Shown here one piece after another: positions 34,310 through 46,947 of a DNA stretch of 64,000 bases; the first letter of the stretch is position 1, and the number at the start of each line of letters is the position of its first letter. The notes under the pieces were generated by a model. It searched no databases. It saw only the letters and a program-made list of their open reading frames with translations, and was not told the DNA's origin. A program made the position numbers and the translations under genes. This DNA is from Flaccisagitta enflata. Its lineage: Eukaryota; Chaetognatha; Sagittoidea; Aphragmophora. The DNA lies in NCBI GenBank assembly GCA_965153355.1, contig OZ231128.1:49972001-50036000 (forward strand). The letters are read 5' to 3'.

Positions 34310-34402
34310 AAAAACTGATTGAAAACCTGGGAAGAAAAGGAGATTAACAAATGTAAACATATGAAAAAATCATTGTAAACAAAGAAAGCAAAGCTTGGTA
34401 GA

Positions 34403-34597
34403 ACAAGGCCGGATACACGGCTACCGAAGTCACGTGCGGGTGGGCAGGGGCCATAATTGAGGTCACTAGACCATTCGGGTAGGAGCAATGGGGTCTAAAA
34501 GACAAAATATTACAAAAAAGTAAAACGTGACTGACCAACCGACCAACCGACCGACGGACAAAGCGGGTTGTAGAGTCGCGTGCACGTGACTAAAAAT
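34403..34597 (+). mobile_element. Cassette, standard type with paired variant
   Basis: ACAAGGCCGGATACACGGCTACC, 5' motif AGTCACGTGC, GGGTGGGCAGGGGCC, GGTCACTAGACCATTCGGG, AAAGTAAAACGTGACTG, GACC tract, end GTTGTAGAGTCGCGTG + CACGTGACTAAAAAT. The right arm GCACGTGACT complements the altered 5' motif rather than its own left arm. Confidence 0.82.
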
Positions 34598-35265
34598 CAT
34601 AAAAAGATTGAAAAAATAGAGGTAATCCAGCAAGTAAAAAAAAAAAGTACCTAGTAGACAGAAAATCGCGAGGAATTTCAATCTCCGTGTTGTGATTGCA
34701 CATTCTCCGCCCAAGTCACAACAACGCCTTTTTATCCTCCCTCCCACTTCTCGGCCATTTTTTCTCTCTTTTTTTATCACGCCATCCTTTCAAAGCGTTC
34801 CTTTGCTCTTCCGTTACCACTCAACCACTGTAACCCTATCAGATTGAGACTGTTCCCAACCTCGCCAATTAACCACAACCAACGTCCAACAATGGTGGTC
34901 CACCATTCCCCCATTTCTATTCTGTCTTCTGAGAGAAATCGACCTACACTAAACACCTGCCAACCTCCTCTTTTACACATTTCATAAACCTTTATTCGCC
35001 CTCTTGTCTTTCATGATTTATCCACCTCTACCTACGAGCCCAGCTAAACCCATCTCCCCTCTGTCACAAATTATTGATTAGTAATCAAGCTATGCCTTTC
35101 CGTCCCGATCATTTTTTCCCTGGTACGTAACCAATTAACTCATTACTCGATCTTGATCATTCCTACCCTCTACCATCATCAATCCAACCCCCAGCCAACC
35201 AGCCCTACCCCCCCCCCTCTTATCCTCCTCCCCCCCCCCTCCCCACACATACATCCAAAGCGTCT
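34598..35265. other. No gene recognised
   Basis: Pyrimidine-rich on the plus strand, with C-runs of 9-10 at about 35209-35240. No supported feature. Confidence 0.35.
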
Positions 35266-35392
35266 CAAATGCGCGATTTCACACCAATGCGCTATGGACT
35301 GATGCACTGACGGTTAGACCAACTGACGGACCGATGGATGGACAGATGGAAAAAGCCTCTTGTAGAGTTTCTTGTCTGAAACTAATAACAAA
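35266..35392 (+). mobile_element. Cassette 3' half (GTTGCGGAC type)
   Basis: CAAATGCGCGATTTCACACC, a GACCGATGGATGGAC tract, AAAAGCCTCTTGTAG, and a damaged end AGTTTCTTGTCTGAAACTAATA that is still palindromic (AGTTTC/GAAACT). Confidence 0.62.
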
Positions 35393-35759
35393 ACAAAAAA
35401 GTAAGAGACAAATAAAAACATCCAACAGTTGGAGTGGGAGAAAAAGTTACTTGTTATTAAACGCGTTTGTTATTAAACATTTTTCTGGTGTTAACGAGAG
35501 TTATGAACAAGATTTCTGGTGCGTCTGTCATTCTTTCTTCTTTTGTCAGTTTCCTGTTTATTTCTAAGTTCCTACGTACGGTCATTTGTCTTATTTTTTC
35601 TTTTTCTTCTAGTTAGATGTTATTATTGTTCGCTGTCCTTCTATAATTCTAGACCAGGCCTGTATATAATTGAGTTTCCCCCCTAATAAAAGGGTTAGGA
35701 GATGGGGAAGAAAATCAAAGGGGGAAAAAAGAAAAAGAAGAAAATTTGGGGAAAATAAA

Positions 35760-35945
35760 ACTTTTGAAAGTACCAAATCATAAAAAGTGGTTAGTCAATC
35801 ACAATTTAACACTATTTAAACTTTAGCTACTATGTTTTATTGCTTCATAGGGAACAAAATCAAAGATTTTAAGACGCGATGCAACGCATCATGGGGAAGA
35901 AAATGAAAGGGGGGAGAGAGAATCAAAAGTGACTCAATTATATAC
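35760..35945 (+). repeat. Interspersed repeat R2, copy 2
   Basis: Same order of blocks as 7645-7830, including ATTTTAAGACGCGATGCAACGCATC and ATCAAAAGTGACTCA. Confidence 0.65.
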
Positions 35946-35992
35946 ATCCCTGTTATAGACACACAAGAAACATGGTGACTCGCCATTTCTTT

Positions 35993-36718
35993 ACTATCTA
36001 AAATCGTCTACTTACTCGCGACTTTGTCCACCCGTCTGTTAATTGTTTGATCTGACCGTCCATTTGTACGCCCATCCATCAATCCGTAGAAATCCCCCCC
36101 CCCCTCCCGTCCCCACCCCATCCCGTCCGCGACAAATTATTACCTGTTTTCTATACAAACAAATTCATAATAACAACATCGCCTGCGTCCGAGCTTTCGA
36201 ACAAATATTCTGACAAAAACAAATCTATACAATAAACACGGTAAACTGCAATGCAGGATCTTGAATTTGACCGACGGACCAACGGACCAACGGACGAACA
36301 AAGTGACTAAAACCTTAAGCTTAAGTGGCGTATCCAGAGTAAGGAGGCCCTAAAAAGGGGGGGGGAGGAAAGAAGAGACAAAGGAAATTTGAAGTGTAGT
36401 ACTAGTACTAGTGAGCTAGCTTTTTTTCTCTTACCAATGGTGGTTACTTCTACGCGCTTCAAAACTCTTTTTCTGTGCACAATCATATCAGTTTGCGTCA
36501 ACTGACCCAAATTCGTCTTTCCCGATGAACCCCAAATCTCAAATGTAAACATAATCGAAAACCTTCAATTCTCTCTGCCGCCGCTGCTTTCACCGCTACC
36601 ACCGCTTCTCCTGCCACCGCTGACACCGCTCCCGCCGCACCCATTCAAGTACTATTCAACGTCGATTTCTGGCAATTGGGGAAAACCTTTGTTTCCTGGG
36701 TTTCGTGGGAAGGAGCAG
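35993..36718. other. Cassette debris, no gene
   Basis: CTCGCGACTTTGTCCACCCGTCTG near 36015 and CCGACGGACCAACGGACC near 36272 are cassette-like fragments. The remainder, including a CCGCTxCCACCGC patch at 36583-36640, is unassigned. Confidence 0.35.
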
Positions 36719-36749
<31 letters not shown>

Positions 36750-36781
36750 AAAAAAGAAAGAAAGAAAGAAAGAAAGAAAGA
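36719..36781. repeat. (GAAA)n microsatellite
   Basis: About 15 units. Confidence 0.95.
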
Positions 36782-36902
36782 TTGAGCAAATTCGTTGGCA
36801 AAAGATTCGGTGTAATTGTAACTGAGGTAATTGTAATTGATGTTAAGAGTTTTGCACGAATATGCGGGCGATGGAGAAAAATAACCGCAGCTGACTCATT
36901 CC

Positions 36903-36904
<2 letters not shown>

Positions 36905-36948
<44 letters not shown>

Positions 36949-36968
36949 GCAGAGACAGACAGACAGAA
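36905..36968. repeat. (GA)n/(GACA)n microsatellite
   Basis: About 18 GA units grading into GACAGACAGGCAGAGACA. Confidence 0.93.
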
Positions 36969-37130
36969 AGAGATGAAATAATTTTGTAGGTTAGATGTTC
37001 GACTGTGCTATGCGTGTACAAAAAAAGACGCACATAATCGGTAAATATAAATGCTTTCTCACTTCTATTTGATGTGTTATCATTTATGTATTCCAATGAT
37101 TCCATTCAAACATTTAGTGCGTATCAGTAA

Positions 37131-37239
<109 letters not shown>

Positions 37240-37439
37240 TTTTTCCCCCTCCCCCTTTGAGTTAAACTTCCTTATCCTCCGACTGAGTATACTTGAGAAG
37301 GCATTGGTAAACCCTCGTAATGTTTAATGATGTGTGAGGAAGAATGCTGTGGTCTTTAACTACCGCAAGACCGCGACCGGGAATCCTCACCGCAAGAAAA
37401 GGGAAAAAAGAAAATATCTCAAACCCATGTGCAGACACA

Positions 37440-37555
37440 CAGTTCGCCAATAACTTCCAAATACTTATCATTTGGACCTCGAAAACTACTCTCAAAATCC
37501 CAGCCCAGTGGAAGGCTCTATGGGATCGTCTCCATCAACAGCCACTTCGTTGATT
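37440..37555 (+). CDS. Possible terminal exon, unrecognised
   Basis: After GCAGACACACAG (acceptor-like) a 36-codon open frame runs to a TGA. It encodes a non-repetitive peptide rich in Trp and Leu that ends LWDRLHQQPLR. No family is recognised and no partner exon was found. A candidate only. Confidence 0.12.
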
Positions 37556-37842
37556 AGTATGGTTTTCTAGGTCTTTTTAAAGAGGAAGCATCAAGGACAA
37601 AATAAAGCCATGGGTATCACAGAAACAATATTCTTTGTTCAGGTAGATTTAATTTCATCGTGTCCAGACATTATTTGATGGCTCAAAAGATCAAGCGAGG
37701 TTACGGGTGCCCGGATGTGCAGCATATGGGTCTAGGAGCGCTGATTATGAGGCTTAAATATGAATATTTCAAGTTGAGAATTGAAAATGAGAATTGTCAA
37801 CGAAAAAAGATCCCACTGTGTTTTCAGTCTTTGTCCCCTTTT

Positions 37843-38360
37843 GGGCAGCGGCCCCGAAGGGGACGATGTCCTGTAGAACACAGGGGGACTTTTGTTCGTC
37901 TGTTCTTGCGTTCGTTCGTTCGTTCGTTCGTTCGTTCGTGCGTCCCCCCCAGGCCCTCTCAGGCCTGAAATCTGCCCTTTCAGGACTGAAATTTACCCTG
38001 TCAGACCTGAAATATGCATTTTCAGGCCTTTAATCTGCCCTCTCAGGCATTGAATCTGCCCTCTCAGGCTTGAATTTTGCCCTCTCAGGTCTGAGATCCG
38101 CCCTCTCAGGCCCTCTCAGGCCTTATGTTTCCCCTCCCAGCCTGAGAGGGCAGATTTTAGGCCTGAGAGGGCAGATTTCAGGCCTGAGAGGGCCTGGGGG
38201 AGACGGACGGACAAACGGACAAACAAAAGTCCCCCTGTGTTCTACAGGACATCGTCCCCTTCGGGGCCGCTGCCCTGCTTCCCCTCACTCCAATTCACAA
38301 TCAGGCAAAGCAGGGCAACGGGTATCGCTGACCACATATTGCCCTTGGGCGACCTGTTAG
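37843..38360. mobile_element. Element B, best-preserved copy
   Basis: Arms of about 55 bp: GGGCAGCGGCCCCGAAGGGG, ACGATGTCCTGTAGAACACA, GGGGGACTTTTGTT at 37843, and their complement at 38223-38277. The interior has (TTCG)n at 37908-37940, then CTGAAATCTGCCCTCTCAGG units (about 20 bp) that reverse sense at about 38140. An outer tail (TGCTTCCCCTCACTCCAATT...GCCCTTGGGCGACCTGTTAG) follows the right arm. Confidence 0.82.
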
Positions 38361-38474
38361 TTCCATTTCTCAATGAATATGAAGAGGGTGGGTGGGGACA
38401 AGGAGTTGAGGGAGGAGGGCGAGGAAAGGAAGGACGAGGGCAAGAATGATAAAGAGGACGAGGACAACGGGAAG

Positions 38475-38670
38475 GAGGATGAAAATCGTAGTTACTGGAC
38501 TTTTCCATATCAACCTTTTGAGGCCAATGGTGCAGTTGGGCATTGAGAGTTAAGGAGAGTAAAGGAGAATGAAAAAAAATCGTACTTACTGAACTTTTCT
38601 ACTATATCCACCTTTTAGGGCCAATGGTGCAGTTGGGTATTGACAGACAAGGAGAGTAAAAGGGAGTAAG
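38475..38670 (+). repeat. Two-unit tandem duplication, about 95 bp
   Basis: AATCGTAGTTACTGGACTTTTC...GGCCAATGGTGCAGTTGGG...GGAGAGTAAA is repeated with small changes. Confidence 0.82.
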
Positions 38671-39384
<714 letters not shown>

Positions 39385-39777
39385 TCATCATCATCATCGT
39401 CGTCGTCATCGTCGTCATCGTCTTCATCATCATCGCTTTCGTCGTTGTAATTATCGTCATCATCATCACCACCATCACGATTATCAACCATGCTTGAATC
39501 AGCACCCCTATTTTAATGTGGCCCTGAGAAACGGAAGAACATTTCAATTATATATCATTAAATATCAAGATAATTCATCAGACAATTTTTGATATCCTTT
39601 GAGAACTTCCTTTCAAAGAAAAACCCGCATGACAACATTCTTAGGAGATGTCTTCGGGGATGAAGCTCGGCCTTCACCGTCTTATCTACTTCCTTGTTCT
39701 TTATTTTTTGCATAATTATCATCCCTATCATCGTCATCAACATTATCGTTATGCCAATCCCAGCATGATGTTCTTAG

Positions 39778-40153
<376 letters not shown>

Positions 40154-40301
40154 GATGAGCCAAAGCACGTTGACCTCATCACTTCCCTTAATGATGCCTT
40201 ATTGATGTTTTCTAAGTCCTTCACCGATTATGGATTAGTTCAAGATATTCTCAATCATCATCGACTCTGATGCATTAAAATAACGACATTTTCATTAAAT
40301 C

Positions 40302-40412
40302 GTTTTTATGTCGCGGAAAAGCAACTCGACAGGAGGCTTTGTCCGTCCGCCTATTAGTCCATTTGTTCATTGGTCCGTCGGTCCGTCCGTCCGTCTGTTC
40401 CACAAGAGTTGA
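40302..40412 (-). mobile_element. Cassette 3' fragment
   Basis: TTTTTATGTCGCGGAAAAGC, AACTCGACAGGAGGCTTTG and a TCCG tract are the complement of a cassette end. The 5' part has been replaced by the GTT/GGT microsatellite at 40440. Confidence 0.6.
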
Positions 40413-40439
40413 TATTAAGATGGTTGTCACACTTCTATC

Positions 40440-40441
40440 AG

Positions 40442-40477
<36 letters not shown>

Positions 40478-40713
40478 TTGTTGTTGTTGTTGTTGTTGTT
40501 GTTGTTGATTTTGGTGGTGGCGATGGCGGTGGTGATGGCGGTGGTGGTGGTGGTGATGGCGGTGGTGGTGGTGGTGATTGGGGTAGGGGTGGTGGTGGTG
40601 GTGGTGGTGGTGGTGGTGGGGGTGGGGATGAAGATGGTGGTGGTGGTGGTGGTGGTGGTGGTGGTGGTGGTGGTGGTGGTGGTGGTGGTGGTGGTGGTGG
40701 TGGTGGTGGTGGT
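40440..40713. repeat. (GTT)n then (GGT)n microsatellite
   Basis: (GTT) about 22 units to 40507, then GGT/GAT to 40560 and nearly pure GGT to 40713, with a GGGGTAGGG interruption. Confidence 0.96.
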
Positions 40714-40754
40714 GTACCCTTTGAACGTCCTTATCTCATTTCTTCATTGTTGTC

Positions 40755-41122
40755 TCTTCCATCGTCGTTGTCGTCGTCGTCGTCGTCGCCGTCATCATCG
40801 TCGTCATCGTCACCGTCGTCGTCATCGTGGTCATCATCGTCGTCGTCATTCATATTTAACGAGGGTCCTTGATGGCCGTTTATTCCCGACTTTCTCGTCA
40901 TTTTCCTGTAAATGATAGACACGATCAATGACCTCATTGTAAATCTCGGTAAATTCATATTCAGATTATCGTCAATCATTTCTGTAATTTTCCCCTCTCT
41001 GGTGATGGTTATCGTTTCCGGTGATAGTTGTGTGGTTATATCGTCGTCGTCGTCGTCGTTGTCGTCATCGTCGCCGTCGTCGTCATCGTCGTCATCGTTG
41101 TAGTTGTCGTCGTTGTCGTCTT
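40755..41122. repeat. (GTC)n tracts flanking a unique block
   Basis: GTC-rich runs at about 40755-40850 and 41040-41122 bracket about 190 bp of unique sequence. Confidence 0.92.
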
Positions 41123-41170
41123 TGTTTCTTGTCACTCTTGTCTACATCTTCTCATTTCCATTGCCACCGG

Positions 41171-41481
<311 letters not shown>

Positions 41482-41601
41482 CATCAGATAACCCTCACAC
41501 ACCCCGAAGTAGCCCTAACTTACCCTCACCTACCCTCAACAACGGTTGTCACTCACTTTGATTCTTGAATCTTGACGACGAAGGAATAAAAGACTCGTAA
41601 T

Positions 41602-41611
41602 AATGACGACA

Positions 41612-41642
<31 letters not shown>

Positions 41643-41675
41643 CAACGACGAAGACGACGACGACGACAACGACGA
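41602..41675. repeat. (GAC)n microsatellite
   Basis: ACGACGACG/ACAACGACG units. Purine-rich GGAGGAG sequence follows to about 41780. Confidence 0.93.
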
Positions 41676-41829
41676 CGATACGGAACTTACCTTTTGGAGG
41701 AGGATGACAACGACGATTAGGAGGAGGCGTAAGAGGGAGAGGAAAGGAGAGTGAGGAGAAGGAGGAAAAGGAGAAAAGAGTGATGACTGATGACGAATGA
41801 AGGGCTCCAAGATGTGCAACTGAGATTTA

Positions 41830-42088
41830 CGGGGCGTTTCTAGTCAGAGACAATCGCGTTTTTAGCGGGCCACTCGGTCGCTCGCTACGTTTGTTCGCTC
41901 ACAACGCTCACTCCGCTCACTTGCTCTGCAGCGCTCTGCTTCACTATGCTTGCTAGCTCCGTTCACAGGCTCGCCCACTCATTTCGCACACTCCCTCATG
42001 GGACAGTTGAAATTTTCGAATATTTGTTCATGATGTAAACATGTTTCACGGGAAGAAACGCGTTTTTGGTTGTCAGTAGAAACACGCT
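41830..42088. mobile_element. hAT-like MITE, 259 bp
   Basis: The direct duplication CTGAGATTTA occurs at 41820-41829 and 42089-42098. Inside are imperfect inverted ends: GGGGCGTTTCTAGTCAGAGACAA and complement GAGCGTGTTTCTACTGACAA. An 8-bp core duplication fits hAT; up to 10 bp match, so MULE-type is not excluded. The interior is GC-rich with GCTCGCT/GCTCAC words. Confidence 0.75.
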
Positions 42089-42193
42089 CTGAGATTTAAA
42101 TCAATAAAATGTCGCGCGTCGTCCTGGTAACAAATTCAAATCAGATTTCATCTCATTTCCTGTTCAGGTGAAAATGTTGAGATGTAAGGAGAC

Positions 42194-42338
<145 letters not shown>

Positions 42339-42420
42339 GATCTCCCAGTTACCCAAATGGTGCAAGAGACCTGAAAAATGCCTAGATAAGTTGCGAGTAG
42401 TGATGCAAAAGAAATTAGTG

Positions 42421-42869
42421 ACGCGGGGTCACAATATCGTTTAGGACGGGTGGGCAGGGGCGGCTAACCCCCATCCACACCCAACGCCTCACCCAACCCC
42501 CTTTCCAACACAGACACAAACTTAACAGGTCGCCCAAGGGCAGCGATACCCGTTGCCCTGCTTTGCATGATTTTGAATTGGAGTGAGAGGAAGCAGGGCA
42601 GCGGCCCCGAAGGGGACGATGTCCTGTAGAACACAGGGGGACCTCTGCTCGATTGTGTTCGAGAGCACCTTTGCATCATTGAATAACATGAAAAATTGAC
42701 ACAGAATGAATATTTCAATAGTTTCCATTGAAAAACATGGAAAACTGATGAAAAAATGAAAAATGAAGAAAAACGTTGAAAAAAGCTAAGCGTTACAAAC
42801 GGACCGACGGACCAACTGACCGACAGACTGACAGAGTGGGTCATAGAGTGGCGCGCACGCGACTAAAAA
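42421..42869 (+). mobile_element. Cassette interrupted by element B
   Basis: 5' part: ACGCGGGGTCACAATATCG, GACGGGTGGGCAGGGGCGG. After the insert at 42525-42647 the cassette resumes with a GACCGACGGACC tract and ends GTCATAGAGTGGCGCGCACGCGACTAAAAAG. Confidence 0.7.
42525..42647. mobile_element. Element B, half copy nested in a cassette
   Basis: ACAGGTCGCCCAAGGGCAGC, GATACCCGTTGCCCTGCTTTG, GAGTGAGAGGAAGCAGGGCA, GCGGCCCCGAAGGGGACGAT, GTCCTGTAGAACACAGGGGG is the outer tail plus one arm of element B. The second arm and internal repeats are missing. Confidence 0.78.
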
Positions 42870-43227
42870 GACATAGATATCACAGACAAACAGACCGACG
42901 AGATAGAGAAACAATTAAACAGTTTAACAGATCAACAGATCAACAGACAGAGAATCCGATAGAAAGACACACAGATAGACACGCAGAAAGACATGTCTAG
43001 ACATCAATGCAGAGGAGCTATAGAAAGAGACATGCAGAGTTAAGAAGATGACGAAAGGTGAGTGACCGAAGATTACGTCAGTCATTAATCCGCGTGCGTC
43101 ATCTCCTGTTTTTCAGTTGCGTCGTTGTTATAAAGCGCTGAGTCCGTTGCCCCTCAATTACGCTTAAAGCAACAATTCAAAGTCTGTAGCCTATCCAAGT
43201 GATAGTTTCCACATTATAGTAAAAAAA
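42870..43227. other. No gene recognised
   Basis: GACAGACA/AACAGATC-rich to 43010, then unique. Confidence 0.35.
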
Positions 43228-43460
43228 AACCCCACAGTACCAGTAATGGCGGCTGTCGCCGTGAGGAAAAAAGTCGTAAGCATTGGTCACTTTTCACCAT
43301 GCTTTTATCTTCAGTCACTGAAATTTTTTTTATTTGTTAGATCAAATCAGAAGCAATTGTATGAATTGATTGCACTGAAAATCAGAAAAAAAATAGGACT
43401 GAGCCAAATGAGCTAGATGAGCCAAAATATTCAAAATAATTCAACCAGACACACCCTGAT
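43228..43460 (+). repeat. Interspersed repeat family R1, copy 3
   Basis: TACCAGTAATGGCGGCTGTCGCC, AGTCGTAAGCATTGGTCAC, AATAGGACTGAGCC. Closest to the 3298 copy. Confidence 0.75.
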
Positions 43461-44215
43461 TTTAATCTTTTCATACTTGGAATTACAATGATCTAAGATC
43501 GTTTCTTGCATTTTCTCCAGAATTTTCGTTTATGACCTCATAAACGGGTATATCGCTCATTTCTTCATCGAGTTTTTAGGGCTGGATTGATTTTTAAGCT
43601 GCTACGTTTGCCCGCTTCGTATGGCAAAAAATTGGCTTTTCTTCTCGTTCCGCCAACCCAATATGGAGTGAAAAAAATCATGAAGATGACCGTTTTCCTT
43701 TTCTCAAAATTCCTTCATCTTCCGTTTTTATTTTGGCCTTAAAGTTTTCTCAGATTTCCCAGAATTCAGCAAAATCCTGTGTTGTCTTGTTACAAAAGGA
43801 ACAATTGTTTGTTTAAGAAAATCATTATTTCTGTAAAAATAAATTAAAATATCAGAGCATAACTTACGAAAGAGCTTGTGAAAAGGCAGATTAACAATTC
43901 TTTAAAGAGCAGAAATTTGTATAAGCTAATTTAAAGAAGATCAGCGTATCTTTCTATCCCACTGCAATATACAAATTAGGCTCTCAAAAACAATTTTCTA
44001 AAAAACGGAAGATAAGCGATTTTTGATAAAAGAAAAATGGTAAGGGTCTTAAAATTGGCCACTCCACATTAGGTAAAGAGAACGAAAAGAAATAAGCAAC
44101 TTTTGCTATGTGAAGCACCCAACTGCTACGTCATTCTTTTCTATAGCGCAGCCAATCCTTTCTTTGGTGGTGATTGAATATGTTACGTCAGTCCTTTTGT
44201 CGCTTATTTCCAAAC
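43461..44215. other. No gene recognised
   Basis: AT-rich. No ORF, termini or simple repeat supported. Confidence 0.35.
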
Positions 44216-44335
44216 ATAGAAGTGCGCATACGCGCCTCAATAACCGATTATGCTTGTCCATTGGTTTGTCGGTCAGTCTAAAATGTTTGACAATCCACAC
44301 AGTAGTTCTACTGGCCTACATGGCCTTAACCATAC
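44216..44335 (-). mobile_element. Cassette (GGTGCGAC type), divergent
   Basis: The complement shows AAGGCCATGTAGGCCAGTAG, TGTGTGGATTGTCAAACATT, GACTGACCGACAAACC and an end GAGGCGCGTATGCGCACTTCT. It aligns with 20955 and 50179. Confidence 0.55.
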
Positions 44336-44533
44336 TTGAGGGCCTTGTTCTCATCTTTTACTACCGATTTCAATCGGTGTATTTTTCTATACATCCTCGC
44401 TCCGCTATGAGACATGTCCTTTTGTTGGTTGGTTGGTCGGTTGGTCACACAAACATTCAACTCCCAAAATCTGTAGTTCTGTCAACAGAAGAGCAGTCAA
44501 CATCTTAATTCTTTCGTACATTTGACCATTCTT

Positions 44534-44884
44534 CCATTCATTCATTCATTCATTCATTCATTCATTCATTCATTCATTCATTCATTCATTCATTCATTCA
44601 TTCATTCATTCATTCATTCATTCATTCGTTCATTAATTATTTCATTCTTAAGTTCATTCATTCATTCATTCATTCATTCATTCATTCATTCATTCATTCA
44701 TTCATTCATTCATTCATTCATTCATTCGTTCATTCATTAATTCATTCTTAAGTTCATTCATTTTCATTCATTCATTCATTCATTCATTCATTCATTCATT
44801 CATTCATTCATTCATTCATTCATTCATTCATTCATTCATTCATTCATTCATTCATTCATTCATTAATTCATTCATTCATTCATA
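44534..44884. repeat. (ATTC)n microsatellite
   Basis: About 85 units. A GTTCATTAATT-type interruption plus CTTAAGTTCATTC recurs at about 44627 and 44726, so a ~100-bp block has been duplicated. Confidence 0.97.
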
Positions 44885-45216
44885 GAATCGTTTATTCATA
44901 AGAAACGTTCATAAAATCAAAAAAAGAGTTATAAAGAAAAAAGATTCATTTTTCCGTTTTATATTCGGTTCTCTGAAATCTCGATAAGCAGAAGCTGTAA
45001 CATGGGATTTTTCATAAACGAAAATTCCGCTTCCAAACGAAAAATCGATTGTAATTCGCACTCGATTCAGGGTGGACAACCAGCTTTGCTCACTGACATA
45101 ATTTGTATTTGCTTGCTTTAGTCAAAATATTAATTTATTTATCTTACTATCTTGGAAAAAGAAATCTTTACTCACGTTTTAACAAATATCTCTGATTACA
45201 GGCGCCTGATCTTAAA

Positions 45217-45427
45217 ACAAGGCCGGATACACGGGTACCCCAGTCGCGTGCGGGTGGGCAGGGGCCATAATTGAGGTCAGTGGAACATTTGGGCAGGAGC
45301 AACAAGGCCAAAACCCCCATTAACGCCGAAAAAGTAAAGTGTGACGGACGGACGGACGGACGGACCGACGGACGGACGGACGGACCGACAAAGCGGGGTG
45401 TAGAGTCGCGTAGCACGCGACTAAAAA
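45217..45427 (+). mobile_element. Cassette, standard type, near full length
   Basis: ACAAGGCCGGATACACGGGTACCCC, AGTCGCGTGC, GGGTGGGCAGGGGCC, GGTCAGTGGAACATTTGGGCAGG, AAAGTAAAGTGTGACGG, (GGAC)4CC... tract, end GGTGTAGAGTCGCGTAGCACGCGACTAAAAA. The 5' motif exactly complements GCACGCGACT. Best reference copy for the family. Confidence 0.87.
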
Positions 45428-45677
45428 TTGGTGACAAAATTAAAGCCCTTCAAATTTGCAAGCAATCTACGCAAACCGCATCTCTCTAACTCAATGCGTT
45501 CAAAAGTTATTCAACTTTGAATAAAGTCTTTCTTTTTAGCTTTTGCCATTTCTACAGGATCTTTAACAATATCATTTCACTCTTTCTTTAATTACTTCTA
45601 AACGAGTTGAGCTAGACAGATGCAGTTTGCGTAGACTGCTTGCAAATTCGATGGGCTTCATTTATGTCACTTATTTT
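45428..45677. mobile_element. Inverted-repeat element, about 250 bp
   Basis: Left AAAGCCCTTCAAATTTGCAAG, CAATCTACGCAAACCGCATCT pairs with right AGATGCAGTTTGCGTAGACTG, CTTGCAAATTCGATGGGCTT. It begins exactly where the preceding cassette ends. Confidence 0.75.
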
Positions 45678-46336
45678 TCTATGATTTGTGGAGTCTATTT
45701 GGAACTTTAAGTCTAAACGCAGCAAAGGAAAGGAATCAAGAAAATGGCAAGAATGGTCCGGAGCTCCATCACTCCAGAGTACCTCAAGACGCTCTGCAAA
45801 AGGCTTCCCCGATGAATGGCGGCTGTGGTTCAATCAAAGGGGGCCCAGTTGTAAAGATTTCTTTTTCCAAGATAGTATTCAAAATCAGAGAAAAATAGCA
45901 AGCTGAATAAGCTAAATGAGCTAGAATACTGAACGACACAACCAACAGACTCACCGACCTCAAAACCTAACGACGATTTTGTACATGGTGACGTTAAAAA
46001 AAAAACAGTACAGTGCAAATGTACTAAGCCTAAGGCCTAAGGCTGCGGGTATTTGTCAAGGATTAAAGCCTTTTTAGTCGCCGCTTCATAAAGTTCAACG
46101 GACCGATCCCATGCGAATCTTGGTGCAAAACCCTTTCATCCTACTCTCACGTTCACAATCAGTACAATTTCTTTTCGGAATGATGAATATTTCAAAAGTC
46201 AACCGAATTTCTTTCTGTCGAATAGGACCAGAATTTATTTCAGTAAAATGGAGGTTAATTTTCGTTTTACTCTGCCCTCATCGTCAGATTTGTCTCTCTC
46301 TCTCGTGCACTAGGTAATGCCCTCGAGGGATAGAAG

Positions 46337-46467
<131 letters not shown>

Positions 46468-46627
46468 TCACAATCAGAGATGAACAGAAGAGGAAAACCG
46501 GCTAACAAACAAATAGACCGACAGACAGACTGATCGCGTTTCTGCGGATCTAAAAAGCAAAAGAGGACGATAGAAATGATTTTGATACAATCTAATGACT
46601 CCATCCAAGGTATTCATCTATGATATA

Positions 46628-46803
46628 CAGTTGAACCCCGCTCTAACGGACCCGCCACCAACATAATTCCGCCTATAACAGATGCAAATTCATGGTCCCA
46701 ACAAGTTGATTTTTTTATTTCCTTTATTAGCCATAACAGAAGTCCACCCATAACAGAAAAAAATTGTTAATCCCCTGAAATCCGTTGGAGCGGGGTTCAA
46801 CTG
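46628..46803. mobile_element. TA-type MITE, 176 bp (pogo/Tigger-like ends)
   Basis: The ends read inward CAGTTGAACCCCGCTCTAAC and CAGTTGAACCCCGCTCCAAC, both followed by GGA. TA flanks both (46626-46627, 46804-46805). CAGTNGAACCYCG termini are characteristic of Tigger/pogo relatives. A lone end recurs at 59850. Confidence 0.87.
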
Positions 46804-46947
46804 TAGTCTGAAATTCATCTCAATCAAAAGGTTTGATTCACAGTAAGAGTTTTATGTTTGATTACAAGTTTATTGTTTTTGTTTTGAAGTTGAACAGTTT
46901 TGTAATCAAGCTTTTTTTTCTGTTTTTTTTTTCCTTTCTGCAGTTTC

